The notes under the pieces are model-generated. The model was not told where the DNA came from. It worked only from the letters and a program-made list of their open reading frames with translations, and ran no database searches. Source: Asterella californica (lineage: Eukaryota; Streptophyta; Marchantiopsida; Marchantiales; Aytoniaceae). From it: DNA of 64,000 nt. The stretch spans positions 3,038,001-3,102,000 of the forward strand of contig JAYKYS010000010.1 in assembly GCA_036924285.1 (NCBI GenBank). The letters are read 5' to 3'. The number at the start of each line of letters is the position of its first letter. The first letter of the stretch is position 1. The translations under genes were made by a program, and so were the position numbers. Of this stretch, positions 25,715 through 37,899 are shown piece by piece.

Positions 25715-28700
25715 CCTTGAGTTACTCATAGAGCATTGAGACAACGCAATACGATGACTTGGTGAACCCAATTTACATGTACTTGAAACAAATATAAAGA
25801 TAATAAATGTTCATTTTGTGCATGAAAATATCACCTTCTTTTTAAAGAGCTGTCATTGAAAAGACATTTAAGATACAATTGTGCTTTATCGGGTAATAAT
25901 TATAAATATTACATAGAGAGGCATATGTGCTCGAGCTATGCACAATTATTGTTTCTATTAAACCATCTATTTTATACTGAAGGTTCTGAATGCAATCATG
26001 TCATCTGTCAGTCCTCAACTCCGGATGGAATATTTTCACTTATTTATTTAAATATTGTACTCGTTAGAGTCTTGATTAAAATATAACATTTGATATCAAG
26101 GTTTTTTGGGAAAATACGTAGTAACCACATACACTGATTTTCTTTTTTGTGGAATCAGGTCATAGATTTCTGTATACGAGTGAAACCATATGCATGAAGA
26201 TAATATAGTGGAGTCGGTACATGTAGTGAAGAGAAAGTATTGGCTTTTGAAACAACACATTAACACTATCAGCTTGACCTATTGAACTATCACATCTCTT
26301 ATGATTCTGTACATGAAAGACAAGTTTCAAGGTACCAAAGTGGTTCAAACACTCGCTATACCATTTTATCTTCACTTGATTTCTATAAGACAAGTCTACA
26401 CAAACTTTAGGAGCACACAACATGTCATAAATCTCAACGACATGTTGTACTTTACAAAACTAGATGTTATACTCTTTGCTTTGTACTCAACATCTGACCT
26501 GATTTCGAGTATACTTAAAAGCTAACAACACAAAATCTTGTGAGTTCAATCAAACATGTCAAGTCAAACCCAAAGAGGGATGAAAATGAACATGAGTGGA
26601 ACATGTATTTGTACAACGGGAATGAAATATTTTACAAAGACCACACTCTACCACACTCTATCTATTATTTATTTATTTGTGTGCTCTGATCCACAAATAA
26701 CCAATCAAATTACATAATAAATTGTAAACAAAGGCAAAATATGCTTTAACTTGTAGTATGGAGTATCCCATGTTTGTAACGGAAGGGTGTGTCCATTTGA
26801 ACTAGCACATTTAAACATAAATATATATAAGCTTTTCTACATTTTCGTATCTTGAAAAGTGTGGAGAACTATTCATGTTGTACGGTTCACAGTCATATAA
26901 ATCACTATTAATTTTTTGTAGTAATCAATATTGATTGTTTTTCTCTATATTGAATGTCATGTAAAAGATCACCGCAAAAGTATATTATATCGTAGTGTTT
27001 GAGCTCTAGAAAAATCTCTTACATTATAATTATAGAATGCTCATTCTAGATCACTGCCAGGTTAGAAAAAACTAAGAACGTCCATGTAACATATACAATG
27101 AAGTATGTAAAATAAAATGAATATATTTGACATCTCGAATAAAAAATCAACATGTCTTCTTGTTCTATAGGTATGTTGTAAGCTCCAAAATTATACACAA
27201 CTTTAAGGAACTAAAGTAAAGCTAAACCCAACATCTCATCAGGGAAACAAGTATGCAGACATTTCTCTAAACTTTTTTGATGTACTACTTCCAAACAATG
27301 TAACTTTAAAGACAATTTCTCCTTCAACACGTAGTATTGTATAATATCTTTCGGAATCCAAGATATGTGTAAAAGTAATTTTTCACATACGTCCATGCAA
27401 CACACATTTCTGCATCAAGATCTTATTGACATCACTTTTAACTGCAAATAGGTCTGATAGCAACATGAGACATGTGGTTGAGAATATCTCCAAGTGTACT
27501 CCTCGGGCTACACCTCCAAGCTCCAATGTTGTAGTCCTATAATGAAAATTGTAAACTTTTGCTTGTCAGATGGAACAATATGAAAACTATTATCGATGAT
27601 GTTTGTGCTAGTTCGTATCACAAGACATGTAAGTAATCAGTTTCTCTGATGAATGACATACTTTCTTTCAAAATTGAGATTAGAAGAGTAGTACAATTTT
27701 GTACGCACTTTCCATAAGTTTCTATACAAAAAGATGACGATCATCAAATATACTAGTTGTGATTTAGCATCATCACAATACAATTTATATCTATTTTCCT
27801 CTCTCAAATAATCATATTAATGAATAAATTGTTGGCATAAGGTTCAAACAGTTTCTGGATGAATAACATCGACTATTTGATTAAAAGCTTACAGATTCTC
27901 TGAGTGTCAATCAAATGACGTCAATTCTCACATTGTTGAAAAAATATTATTCATGAGGAAAAAATAGAAAGCATCGGAGCAACTTGAAACATGGAGTGAA
28001 CGTTTCAGTTGAACATGAAACAAGATAATGAATATGTGAGAATAAAGCCAAAAAAAGATGTATAAGACAATAAACGAAATAACATCTATAGTACATTCTA
28101 TATTTTCATGCAATTTATCATTTCTCCTTTACACCGTCTTGAGATTCAAACCCGAAAGTACAAATGATTCACAGAAGTGAAATGATAATTATTGCATTAA
28201 TACAAATAATATAAGATATGTAAAGATGTAAAGAATATGTTTACATAGTAATTGCTTGAAATAATATTAAATCTATGGACTTCTTGACATGTAAAACTTT
28301 CAGATGATATAGAGCATATCTTTTTCGATGAAAAATTTGTTTAGAAAACCAAAGTTTATGTTCATCACATGATATATTCTTTTCTGCAGGAGCAAACACA
28401 CATATCCATATGTTGAGCAGATCACAGTTCAAAACATTAATAGTTTGAAACAACTATAATCTGTATAAATCTGAAAACTCACCAAAATACAACATAGTTA
28501 CATAACTACTATAACAAAGCACACAAAATGCAATACTAAAGGAGCAAACATTAGTACAAGATGTGTTATTAGCAGCATTGTGCAAGAACTATAAACAAAT
28601 TTTTTTTTTAAAGATGATCATTTCAAGTAGTAAAATTAAAAGACACGAACAACTAGAAAGAGAGCTAATTCACTAACTTAGTTCTATCAAAGATTGTACA

Positions 28701-29389
28701 AGAGTCCAACCAATGAACACAAGCTTAGAAGGTTGATAATATCTTCAATCGTCCTCCCATAATAGTAAACATTTTGACATTCTGTTATAATGAGATGGTT
28801 TTCACACGGATCACCTTCAAGAACCACGTACAACAAAAAAAACTTCTTTGTTTATCTATGTTGTAATAAGTAGAGTTATACTTACCGATTAGAGATGAAA
28901 AGTGGTTTGGTAAAAATCTATTGTATAACAATCAATTATGTCAAAATCTGTCTGAGAATAGATGCAGCAAAAGAATACTTCTACTAACAGGCAAGAGGGC
29001 CGAAAGATCACCGAACAGGAATTCAAGGGTCCAAATGATGTTTTTTACAAAAAAATGAGATGATAGAAATAAAGCTTAAGGCACACCTTAAATGCTTTGG
29101 TTTGTAATCTTCGAGAGCATTCCAACGAGATCTTGTTTGGCTCCTTCTAAAACCTTTAGATGTTGTTTTGGAGTTTCAGATCTAAGACTGCATGTAAACC
29201 ATGTTAGCGATCTGTGTGCTCATTTTGGGTAATTAGCATTAACATGAACCTTATCTTGTATTCCTCTATCTCACTATATAAAGCATGGGAATGCACCTCC
29301 AAGAGACATTCGAGTTGAGTTCACTCTAGAGCCTCGTCTTACAACAGTACATCATTGCAAGAAGACAATCATGCAAATTAGAATGTACG
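25715..29389. other. AT-rich intergenic sequence, nothing recognised
   Basis: Composition is strongly AT-rich with frequent stops. Short frames on both strands (for example minus 26160-26423 and minus 27211-27405) were read and match no family I know. I see no splice-joined gene, structured RNA or clear transposon terminus. Confidence 0.55.
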
Positions 29390-29830
29390 AAGAGTGATGG
29401 AAAGCAACTGAGACTCGAAAGATCGTCATCGTCCAAACTATGGATTGGCAATCTTGTTCATCTTAAAATTTTGCTTGAAATTGTTATTGTTTGACATCAT
29501 TAGTGTTACTTGTCAATTTGAGGTAAAGAAGTCTTCTTAATAAATTATTATTTTTATCGGAGCATAAAATTTTGCATCTCTATGATCGTTATATTCAAAT
29601 CCACCTAAGGTTTTCAATGATAGCTCCCAATCAAATAGTAGAGAGAAAATTGGATCTGATGGAAATTAAATGAAAAGTTATTCTAAGATTTTTTGAGATT
29701 TTGGTATTTGAAACTTTCAATTCATGTTATTCCCCTACTACAGCAGTAGAAATGATGGTTTTAGGTCCAGCATCACGACTTAGGACTTTTGATGGTGTAT
29801 TCATGTCAACATCTCAGAGAAAAGTTAGGG
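29390..29830 (+). repeat. Diverged dispersed repeat, copy 1 (LTR-like)
   Basis: This block resembles 47900-48330 in the same orientation. Landmarks in both, in the same order, are TCAATTTGAGGT / TTAATTTGAGGT, ATAAATTATT / ACAAATTATT, GATTTT-rich sequence, TGTTATTCCCCTACTACAG / TGTTACTCCCTTATTGGAG, AGATGGTGGTT / AATGATGGTTTT, and CATGTCAAC. Divergence is considerable. It may be the edge of an old LTR retrotransposon, since a CATGTCAAC end followed by unrelated sequence occurs in both. Confidence 0.5.
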
Positions 29831-32215
29831 CGGATTGATTTTTTGTGATAAATATACTTAATATATTTTTGTGTTTAGAAGAATCATTGTGTATAGAATA
29901 ACTAGGAGATCAAAGAAAAAGAGAGTGAAAAGAAGAAAAAAGAGATGAAGAAAGAGCTCGATCCGAGCAGATTGTTCCTCTTGGAGTTTCTAAGCAACAA
30001 GAAGTAATATCGATCCACAAGAAAACAATTGCAATAGACTATGCATTCTCTTGCACATTGATGATATGTAGAATTCTTGACTTATCATGTTATGATATGT
30101 TGGAAGTGATATTAGAATATGAATTTGTAAAAAATTTTACTTATCATGATATGATATGTTGGAAGTGATAGTAGAACAATTAATCCGTTACGAGGCTTAG
30201 TGATATTTTGCACCTATAGTTTCTGAAATGCATATCTTGTAGTTTCCTACATTTTGGTTACTGCGAGAGGACTCTCGAACAGAAGATAATCTTTCATAAT
30301 TTTACTTTTACTCGTCCTTTTTCTATGCATTGCTTCTGCAATTTTGAGTGAAGTACTATACATGGCGTGTGCAGTACACGTTGAGATGCCACGCGGAAGT
30401 TTGCTATGATGCCACGCAACCTATCGACACTCGCGAGAGAACAATAGACATGTGTTCATTATCGTTGGACTACATTACCTTCGAGAGAAATTGAATGTGT
30501 TTGCAAGAAAGCATGAGACTTAAAGTGACGAAGAGCCAAAATACACAGAGTATTGTGAGTAATTTATGCATAGTGAGACGCTCAGATGAAAGTACTGTTA
30601 CGTTATTACGTTATCGATAAAATCAAAACATTTATAAAGCAGATTAAGGTGTTTATGTGCAGGAGAGCTTTAGTCTAAACATCACCAACTTCACAATAGT
30701 CTACAAAGATGATATGTGTAAGTCTATGTGAGATTATACGACTAAACGCATTTCTAATCACAGCCAACATAGTGTGGAGAACATGTGAATTTCATAATTA
30801 TAACTTCTAACAGAGACTCATTGATAAAATATATTATCTCCACCGTGAACATGAACAATAGTTACACTCTGACTGTTTCTCGATTGAGTAGATGACCAAT
30901 CTTCTCATATGAAGCAACTATACACATTGTGAGACTTGAGAGATCTCTGCAAGGAATCGGTTCAGTCATATGCTCAACTTCGCCATGCCACTCTACGCAT
31001 GTACCAAACCATGTAGGGAACTCTGCTTGAGTTGCATCTACCTTGAAACACTTGATCTAAAAAATTAACCCTCTCGAATCACCCAACGTTCGTATATCAA
31101 AGAGGACTCACATAGCGTTAGTGGGAAGATTAGCTACCATGGTACCGTGAGTCGTTGGATAGATAGAGAAGAGGCGTTGCTATTGGAGTTATCACAAGAA
31201 TCTATAGACTTTGCAGTCACACACAAGAAGAAAAGAAATGAGTGAAAAACAAGACTGCTGAAATTCCAAAAAAATTACAATTTTTTTATGAAATTGCGAA
31301 GTGTATCTCTTAGAAATGACTCATGGTGGACGCGGAATTTCTCTACCAAACGAGTAGGAAAATTTGCTTGCACAAAGATCTGCAGAACAAGACGAAATAT
31401 CGTCTGACCATACCAACTCGTAAATTTGTTGAAAACGTGAAAGTGATAATCTTGCAATCTCAAGTTTGCTATAATGTCTCTTTTGAACCTATAAAAGTTT
31501 GCTGCTTGAACGTAATCATGAGCGCGATCCAAACACTTATTGGTGATACTTTTCATGATCGAACGTGACACACGAATTGATTTTAACATGTATGAATCGA
31601 GAGAAATGTGGGAAAAACAACTGGGAAGAAAATTCGGCCCACGGATGTAGTGAATTAGTAGCATAAGAGAAACATAGTTAAGTTGAATTGAGAACCACAT
31701 TAGAAGAAGTTATGTAATTTCAGGCAAGTAGCAACAAACTCACTTCAAGGTGGTACATTGACCAGGAGCAAAGAGAAATAATGTGTATTTCTCATACATT
31801 GTGAACTTCTATCGATCCAAGTACAGTGGAACATAAGAAAAAAATGAACTTTGATAAAAAGTACATTAGTATTTAGCCGAAGAAATATTAGATGAGTATT
31901 TTGTCTGTTATCAACTCGTAAGTAGCGAGGAAAAATAAACTCTCGTTGGAAAAACAAATCGCTCGACTACACCTAAAGCACCAGATGAGTAATAAAAAAC
32001 TCTCAATTGCACATAAAGCCTACTCTGCAGAAATGAAAATCCTAGAAGAGCACATGAAACCTATCGTTTGCATCTCAAGCATACTCGAAATAGAAAGAAC
32101 TACTCGATTGTACATGTAAACTGCACATGAAGCTTGCTCTGAAGAAAATGAATGTTTGCTCACCTCAAACAAGCTTCAGTCGATGGTCAGGAATTCAGCT
32201 ATCGCTTCTCAAACA
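29831..32215. other. AT-rich intergenic sequence with small tandem duplication
   Basis: A ~60-bp tandem duplication lies at about 30078-30176 (ACTTATCATG..ATGATATGTTGGAAGTGATA, twice). A 141-codon minus frame at 31275-31700 overlaps an 81-codon plus frame; neither resembles a known protein. No gene is called. Confidence 0.5.
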
Positions 32216-33240
32216 AGGTTACTTGTGTCTCAAGGCCTTGGAGCATTAATCCCTCGTACAGCTCGCATCATGGATTCATCTGTAACATATCTATCCACAA
32301 GTACTCTATTTTCTACAAGATAGTTATGTAAAACACAACAAGCTTTTACAACCTCGGCTGTCCATAAGACCATACTGCTTATCCCAACTGAGAGGATCTA
32401 CCACCGTCCTCTGAAGACACCAAAGACTTGCTCAGTGCAAATATGTCTCTTTATTTATCTTTCAGTAAACACTCTTTGCACTTGTGTCTATTGCTGTCTC
32501 AAGTTGTAAGGTGATATAAGCCAACGCTCCATAATATAACTAGAATCTCCAAGGATGTAAGGGTTATGTTGAAATCATGAGGTTGTGTGACTATCGACTC
32601 AGTGAGAACTTTACAATCTCGAACGTTGCTATACACAGATGAGTTCCTCGAAACTCTCGCATCGTGACATGAACATGTTCTCCCATATCTTACATCCAAG
32701 AATCACCCGTCGGTAACTTGGATGTGATACACACATTGTAAAACACACACACTATAACACAATGGAGTGATATTGTTTCCTTTATAATACTCAATGAGGT
32801 AAAGGTTATAATGAGAGGTTTTAATCTTGATGTGTGTCTCATCGATGGCTCTTTGACAATTAAAGAATCATGCTTTTATGAAAAACTCGAGACTCACACT
32901 CTCCATCTTTGTGACAAAAGATCATTGAACAGACAAAGAGACCATGATAAAGTTTATAGCTAAGACAACTTCATGAAATACCTCAACAGAGGTTGACTCC
33001 CCTATCCCAAAATGCTCTCCAACACGGAAGTGGTTCATACCGATTGCAAGTCTCAGGAGTGTAGTTTCAACTCTCACATCTACTAGGATTGCTTTTCTAT
33101 ATCGGATGTCTTTTTTCTGATTGCGAGAATTCAACAGTTCGTACAATGAGTACACAATGCGTAAAAAACAATATTTTGACATGCGTACAGTTTTTCTCAA
33201 TCCGTCATCATCATAACTTGATCACAAATAATAGTCAAAC
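32216..33240 (-). pseudogene. PIF/Harbinger transposase (HARBI1-like), frameshifted
   Basis: In order on the minus strand: an N-terminal part with RMSKYCFLRIV and RLAIGMNHFRVGEHFGIGES (helix-turn-helix, about 33180-32990); AIDETHI with the first catalytic Asp (32849-32829); SCHDARVSRNS (about 32670); GDSSYIMERWLI with the second Asp (32550-32515); EQVFGVFRGRW with the expected Glu (about 32435-32400); and ACCVLHNYL (32343-32317). These are the hallmark motifs of the PIF/Harbinger DDE transposase. They lie in different frames with several stops between them, so the gene is dead although the catalytic triad residues can still be read. Confidence 0.85.
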
Positions 33241-34169
33241 CAAATGAACGACATGGATTTTATCGACCACAACAAGATTGAGAATTCCACCTCGTGTGCA
33301 AAGATAATATGATGAGCAATGGAGACAACTTGAATTTAACTATCTTCAAGCTCTTATAAGACGAAGAGAGGTTGATCCTCATCTTCGTCCACACATGTCA
33401 TGAAAGTGATAACCATCTTGACTGTCACTAGAACAGCAACAATCACAATCTTCATAATCTGACTACGTTTGCACATCATTTCAGAGAGCAATACACAACA
33501 CATGCAATTGAAATCTGAAAAACTCAAAATCATTTAGCTTGAACCTCCATTGAGGGTATAAAAGAGTACTAGATGGAATATTTCTCTTCAATTCTTTTTT
33601 GAATTCAAAACCCCTCTCCAAAATCTGTAACACAGAAAAACTGAGAATTTAACAAATTGGGTTCTGATAATGCTTAGATAAAAATCAAGTTTGTTTTGCA
33701 AAAGTGTAGCGCTTTCCAGTCACTTTCTAACACTACCTACCACATCAACAACGGAGGTCATCCTTAAACATTATGAAAAGACGTAATTTGCTATGGGTAA
33801 CCCAGAGGTCCATCTTTCACATCCACGCACATCAAACAATGAGGAGTCTGGGGTAACCCCGACCCTGAATATGGAGAGCGGGGGTTTAAAGCGCTATGAT
33901 AAACTCAAAATTACTCAGGCTATACATGATACACAATAAAGAAGATCTTGAAAAACTCAAATTTTTCAACTTTTACTTGATACGTAGTAAACATGAGTTT
34001 TGATAAACTCAAAATTACTCTAGCTTCTTGATATATAGAAAAATGACACCCATAAAGTTGAAATGTCTCAAGAAACATTTGAAACTCAATAAAGTACTTT
34101 GATATATACATTCAGGATTCTAGTTCAAAAAGAGTACTCTAGAAAGTAGGCTTAACCCTCCACTACAGC

Positions 34170-34910
34170 TTAGTTCTGATGGTTATTCAGAGCCGAGTCA
34201 ATATCCATGAGAGCAATAGCCATCTTATCTAACACCGAAATTATCTTATCAGATCGCTGGTTCGCATTTTTAGTTATGATTTTCTCAGTCTCGCTTACAA
34301 AGTTGAGTTTTTGTTTTTCCACGTGAATAATGTCAATGGAAAAAGAATTGAGAGTATCTTTTAGAGCAGATGAAGATATATTTTGAGGTCTTTTTCTCTT
34401 CCTTGAGTTATGTCTACTTCTAGCTTCATTATCCGTAGAAGAAGCATTTCGAACTGCAGAATCCTGATTGTCTGTAGGACTAGAGCTGAGGTTCGGCTCA
34501 GGCATAGTTCCAGCAACATTGCTAGGTGCCATAGACTTTGTCATACAAGACGGAGTCATGGATGATCATTGACGGTACCACGAATCAATCAAATCATAAT
34601 CGTGCAGAATAAAGTCAAGTGGAAACTTCAACTCTTTTCTCTTTTGTACATCTATCATTGGATACGAGGCATTGCTTGAAAGCTTGTTATGGTCACCAAC
34701 CTTCTTGAAGTTTGAAATATGGTTTTCTCACTTGGTTTTGATCTGGGTTGTGCCTATCTCTATGTCTTTCGTCCGTAATGTAGTCTGAATTTTACGTAGT
34801 TTAATTCAACGAACTGCATGTTATCTCGACTCGAGTTGCCTACTGCTTCCTCCCACTCTACTTTCTTCGCTTTGATCAATACTATCGTATGCTAATCTTG
34901 TCACATAAAC
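34170..34910 (-). pseudogene. Myb/SANT-like (trihelix) protein of the PIF/Harbinger element
   Basis: Minus-strand reading gives QIKTK*ENHISNFKKVGDHNK, then DVQKRKELKFPLDFILHDYDLIDSWY. This is the pattern of the plant Myb/SANT-like domain (family form: KWDNL...FKKV...RKE.KLP..F....Y..ID.WY). An in-frame stop replaces the Trp of KWDNL. After another stop a 129-codon open frame (34559-34170) follows, with SRKRKRPQN and a helical tail, resembling the C-terminal half of such proteins. In PIF elements this protein works with the transposase in binding and nuclear import. Upstream, minus 35260-35045 may be an N-terminal piece. Confidence 0.65.
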
Positions 34911-35260
34911 CTACTTCTTTGGGAGTTACTTGAGATAAGAGAGGAAGGTTGTGAAATCGGTTTCAAGTGATTCAGAACTTGAGATAGAAACTGAATGACA
35001 TCTCAGAAGTGCAAGTTTGATCCGCATAAATGCATCGAATGCTGCTAATCCAAAGGAACTGCATTTTCAAACAAAGATTCTATCACATCTCGCAAATTAG
35101 TGCAATTTATCGGAGCATCTTGAGCGGGCACTTGGCTACTTGAGCTCACATAATCTTGATTAAAGTCCACGAAATATTCAGCATCCACGGGAGTATCAAC
35201 ATTTTCAAAAATTTCTATCATAGATCGACGAAGAGCCATCGCGCCTGATCTGCCGTACAA

Positions 35261-37899
35261 TTAAAAAACAACCAGACCACAAATCACAACCATGAGAAGT
35301 ACTAGACAGCAAATTGGTGTCATGAAAAAACTAAAACATTTGCGTTCTTCTGAATTGTCTGAACAAAACACAAAATTGCAAGTCTCTCAACTATATGTGA
35401 GTAGCTGATTGTTGCTTTGGAACTTTCAACTCAGCGGTCCTCAAACTTCAAAGCACTTCGCGTCCATCAGCTCGAGAAAACAATGCAGCTCTCATGGCTC
35501 AGCTCTACTTCATGTCGAGTTCTCCTTCTTTCTTCTCTACCGGACTTGCTGATGTGGAGGTGGTCAGCAGGGATAGCTCTCGCATCTGTCTGGGACAAAA
35601 CTGTAAACTTAAAACTCAGAAACATCCGATCACTATTCTTTTTCAAAATACGAAAAAAAATATATAATTCTATTCGCAAAAGTAAAACTGAGCGGAGTCT
35701 GGAACATCCGTTTATTACCACCTCTAACACAATAGCGCGAACTATGCTTCTGCAGTTTTGAAACTGGGGGTGCAAAAGTCCTCTTAGCCCCTATTTTCTC
35801 TTCACCATTCATGGTGTTGTCCGCTGGTCTTTCGGGTCCCTCTTTGCTCTTGTTCCGGTTAATCGGATCTTCCCATCCGTTCGTTCTTCATCGCGTCCCC
35901 CGTTCTCTTCGCTTCGTTGAATAACTTAACCTCTGTTTATACTTGATACAGAATACGCAACCCCGGATAAAGAAACCAAGGGCGATGTCTAAATATAGTC
36001 AGAGAGTAGTTACACGCACGGAAACACCTTACTTTGCGGGATTCCCACACGCTCGCTTCGTTTCCATAAAACCAGTAGCTCTCATGCTTTGACCGAAGAC
36101 TCTCAACGTTGAAAACACAGGAAAGAAGCGTCCAGGGAAGAAAGCGACCCCAAGACAAAACTACGATATGAAGAAGATACTTCTTGTAAGATGAGCTTCC
36201 GGCGTAAGCAGAAGGATCATAGGAAGAATCACTGGAGAAACATGACAAGGAGAACTCCAGAAAGCAGCAAGCCGGGCCCGGAGGACACTGTCGAGCAGCG
36301 CTCGGACAGTATTGTACCTTTGTATATTCTGCCGGCTAAATGTTTCGATTGCCGGTTAGGGAAGAATTTGCCGCCTTTTTCCTACTGGAAATAACAGATA
36401 TGGACAAACCAGGACGGACACCGAGTGAGAAAACAAACCGGCAATTACTATCTGTCGTCGGTAATTTACCGAGAACCCAAAAAGATCTATCCAGCGCTGG
36501 AGGAGAAGCAGTCGAGTCCGTTGGGTGTGAACGTCCTCCGACAAGGGAATTGAAGGAGGGGACTGGCAGCCAAGCTCGAGTCGCTGTTACCAGCCTACTT
36601 CCCAACCTGGGACGGAGGGACCGGGAGAGGAGGCTGGCCCCAGAAGAAGTGAAGCGAAGCCGCCAGCCTCCGCATCGGAGATGAGCCACCCGAGGCCAGC
36701 AGTTGAGGGGACGCAACAGCAGCCCATTCTGTGCGTATGTGTGTGTCGAGATTGTCCGGAACTCCAAGGGCACCGAATGTAGTAAGGAAGCTTTGTCTGG
36801 AGAAGAAATAGTGAGTAGAACGGGACGACGAGGCGCGACCTAGCACAGGTGCTTCTGCTGCAGGTGATTTCATGTTGTGAGCTTTCCACGGCGACTTCAT
36901 AGCTGCCTGCGCTCCGCGCTGTGGTGGTTGGTCGATGTGCCAGGCCCGTTGGAGCTCGCGGGCGTTCCTACCGGTGTAGATATGAAGGTTTTCAGGCTCG
37001 CGACGAGCTTGATCTCTCGCAGTGTTCATAACGAAGGGGAGCTATTAGCAGGCTAAGAGATTTTTATGTGATCGAAGGGGAGTTTGGTTTGTTGCTGTAG
37101 TCTGCTAACGAGTTACGAGGGCGAACACTGGGATAGGTCGCAGGATTGCGGAGCGAGAGGAGAAGGGAGTTAGGGAAGTAGAAGAGAAGGTGCCCGTTGT
37201 TCTTGTACCTTTCCTTGTTGAAAAGGATACGGTTGTTCCGGATATGTGTGTGATATCAGGAAAAGCGGGGAGGCAAGGAGGTTTATGCGTGTTAGGGTGA
37301 CAGGTAGAAGCGTCGGGAGTGCGCACGAGGAGGTGTTGCAGTAGAGGTAGATGCAGGAGTAACAGGTGGATAGGAAGGTTCGGTTTCCAGGCGGGAAGGT
37401 CCCTTGAGTTTGCCAGACAAGGATCCGGCAGCGGCTTCTGCGAAGGCGGAGGGTACCGGAGCGTCAAGTAAGCTCTTGGACCGGAAGGGCTCGCGTGTTG
37501 TTGGCTTACGGGGGATGAGAGTTGTAAGGAATGCACGAGAAGTGGACGCAGGGAGACATAGCTAGCGAGTGGAAGTCTGAAAGAGACGATTGTCGAGGAG
37601 GAAAATGAGAGGTAGCCCTGGGAGGCTAGTTCAAAGCTTGCTGCTGTCGCGGTCGTGCGTTTTCCTTCGGTCCTGACGGATCTCCTCATGGCTAGGGACT
37701 TTCTTGGTGTCTCGTTGTCGCCTGCCATGAAGAGGTTTTGAGTGTAACGCGGTGGTGGAGGGGCGGTGCTGCTTCGCTACCGTGAGTGTACGGGTTTTGG
37801 CCTTATGCGCGCATTTCTCCTCTTTTAGCCCTTATGCTGCCTTGGAGTCAGCATTCTTCAAAGGCTCAGTTCAGGAGCCGAGAGAGGAGTTGAGAGGCA
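35261..37899. other. Upstream region and GA/GC-rich leader of the receptor kinase gene
   Basis: From about 35400 the base composition rises from AT-rich to mixed and then GC/purine-rich (36190-37890), as in the AHL leader. Frames open on both strands here (for example plus 36340-36684, minus 37105-37728) are low-complexity Arg/Ser/Pro products with no domain. I interpret most of 36.2-37.9 kb as promoter plus 5' leader of the kinase gene. No TATA box or leader intron could be assigned. Confidence 0.45.

Larger units (their letters stand above)
32216..35260 (-). mobile_element. Decayed two-gene PIF/Harbinger DNA transposon
   Basis: On the minus strand a Myb/SANT-like (trihelix) protein gene (about 34900-34170) is followed by a HARBI1-type transposase (about 33240-32220). 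This is the usual two-gene content of plant PIF/Harbinger elements. Both are interrupted by stops and frameshifts. I could not identify the terminal inverted repeats or the 3-bp target duplication, so the outer limits are set by the recognised coding remnants and are approximate. Confidence 0.75.

Noticed and set aside
26160..26423. Possible copia-type polyprotein fragment on the minus strand
   Set aside because: Read against copia reverse transcriptase, RNase H and integrase motifs; no ordered match could be found.
31275..31700. 141-codon minus-strand frame in AT-rich DNA
   Set aside because: Unrecognised sequence, an overlapping open frame on the other strand, and no splice-joined continuation.
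37105..37728. 207-codon open frame on the minus strand upstream of the receptor kinase
   Set aside because: Its product is Ser/Pro/Leu-rich low-complexity sequence mirroring the GA-rich leader, with no domain. It is best explained as the antisense of the leader.
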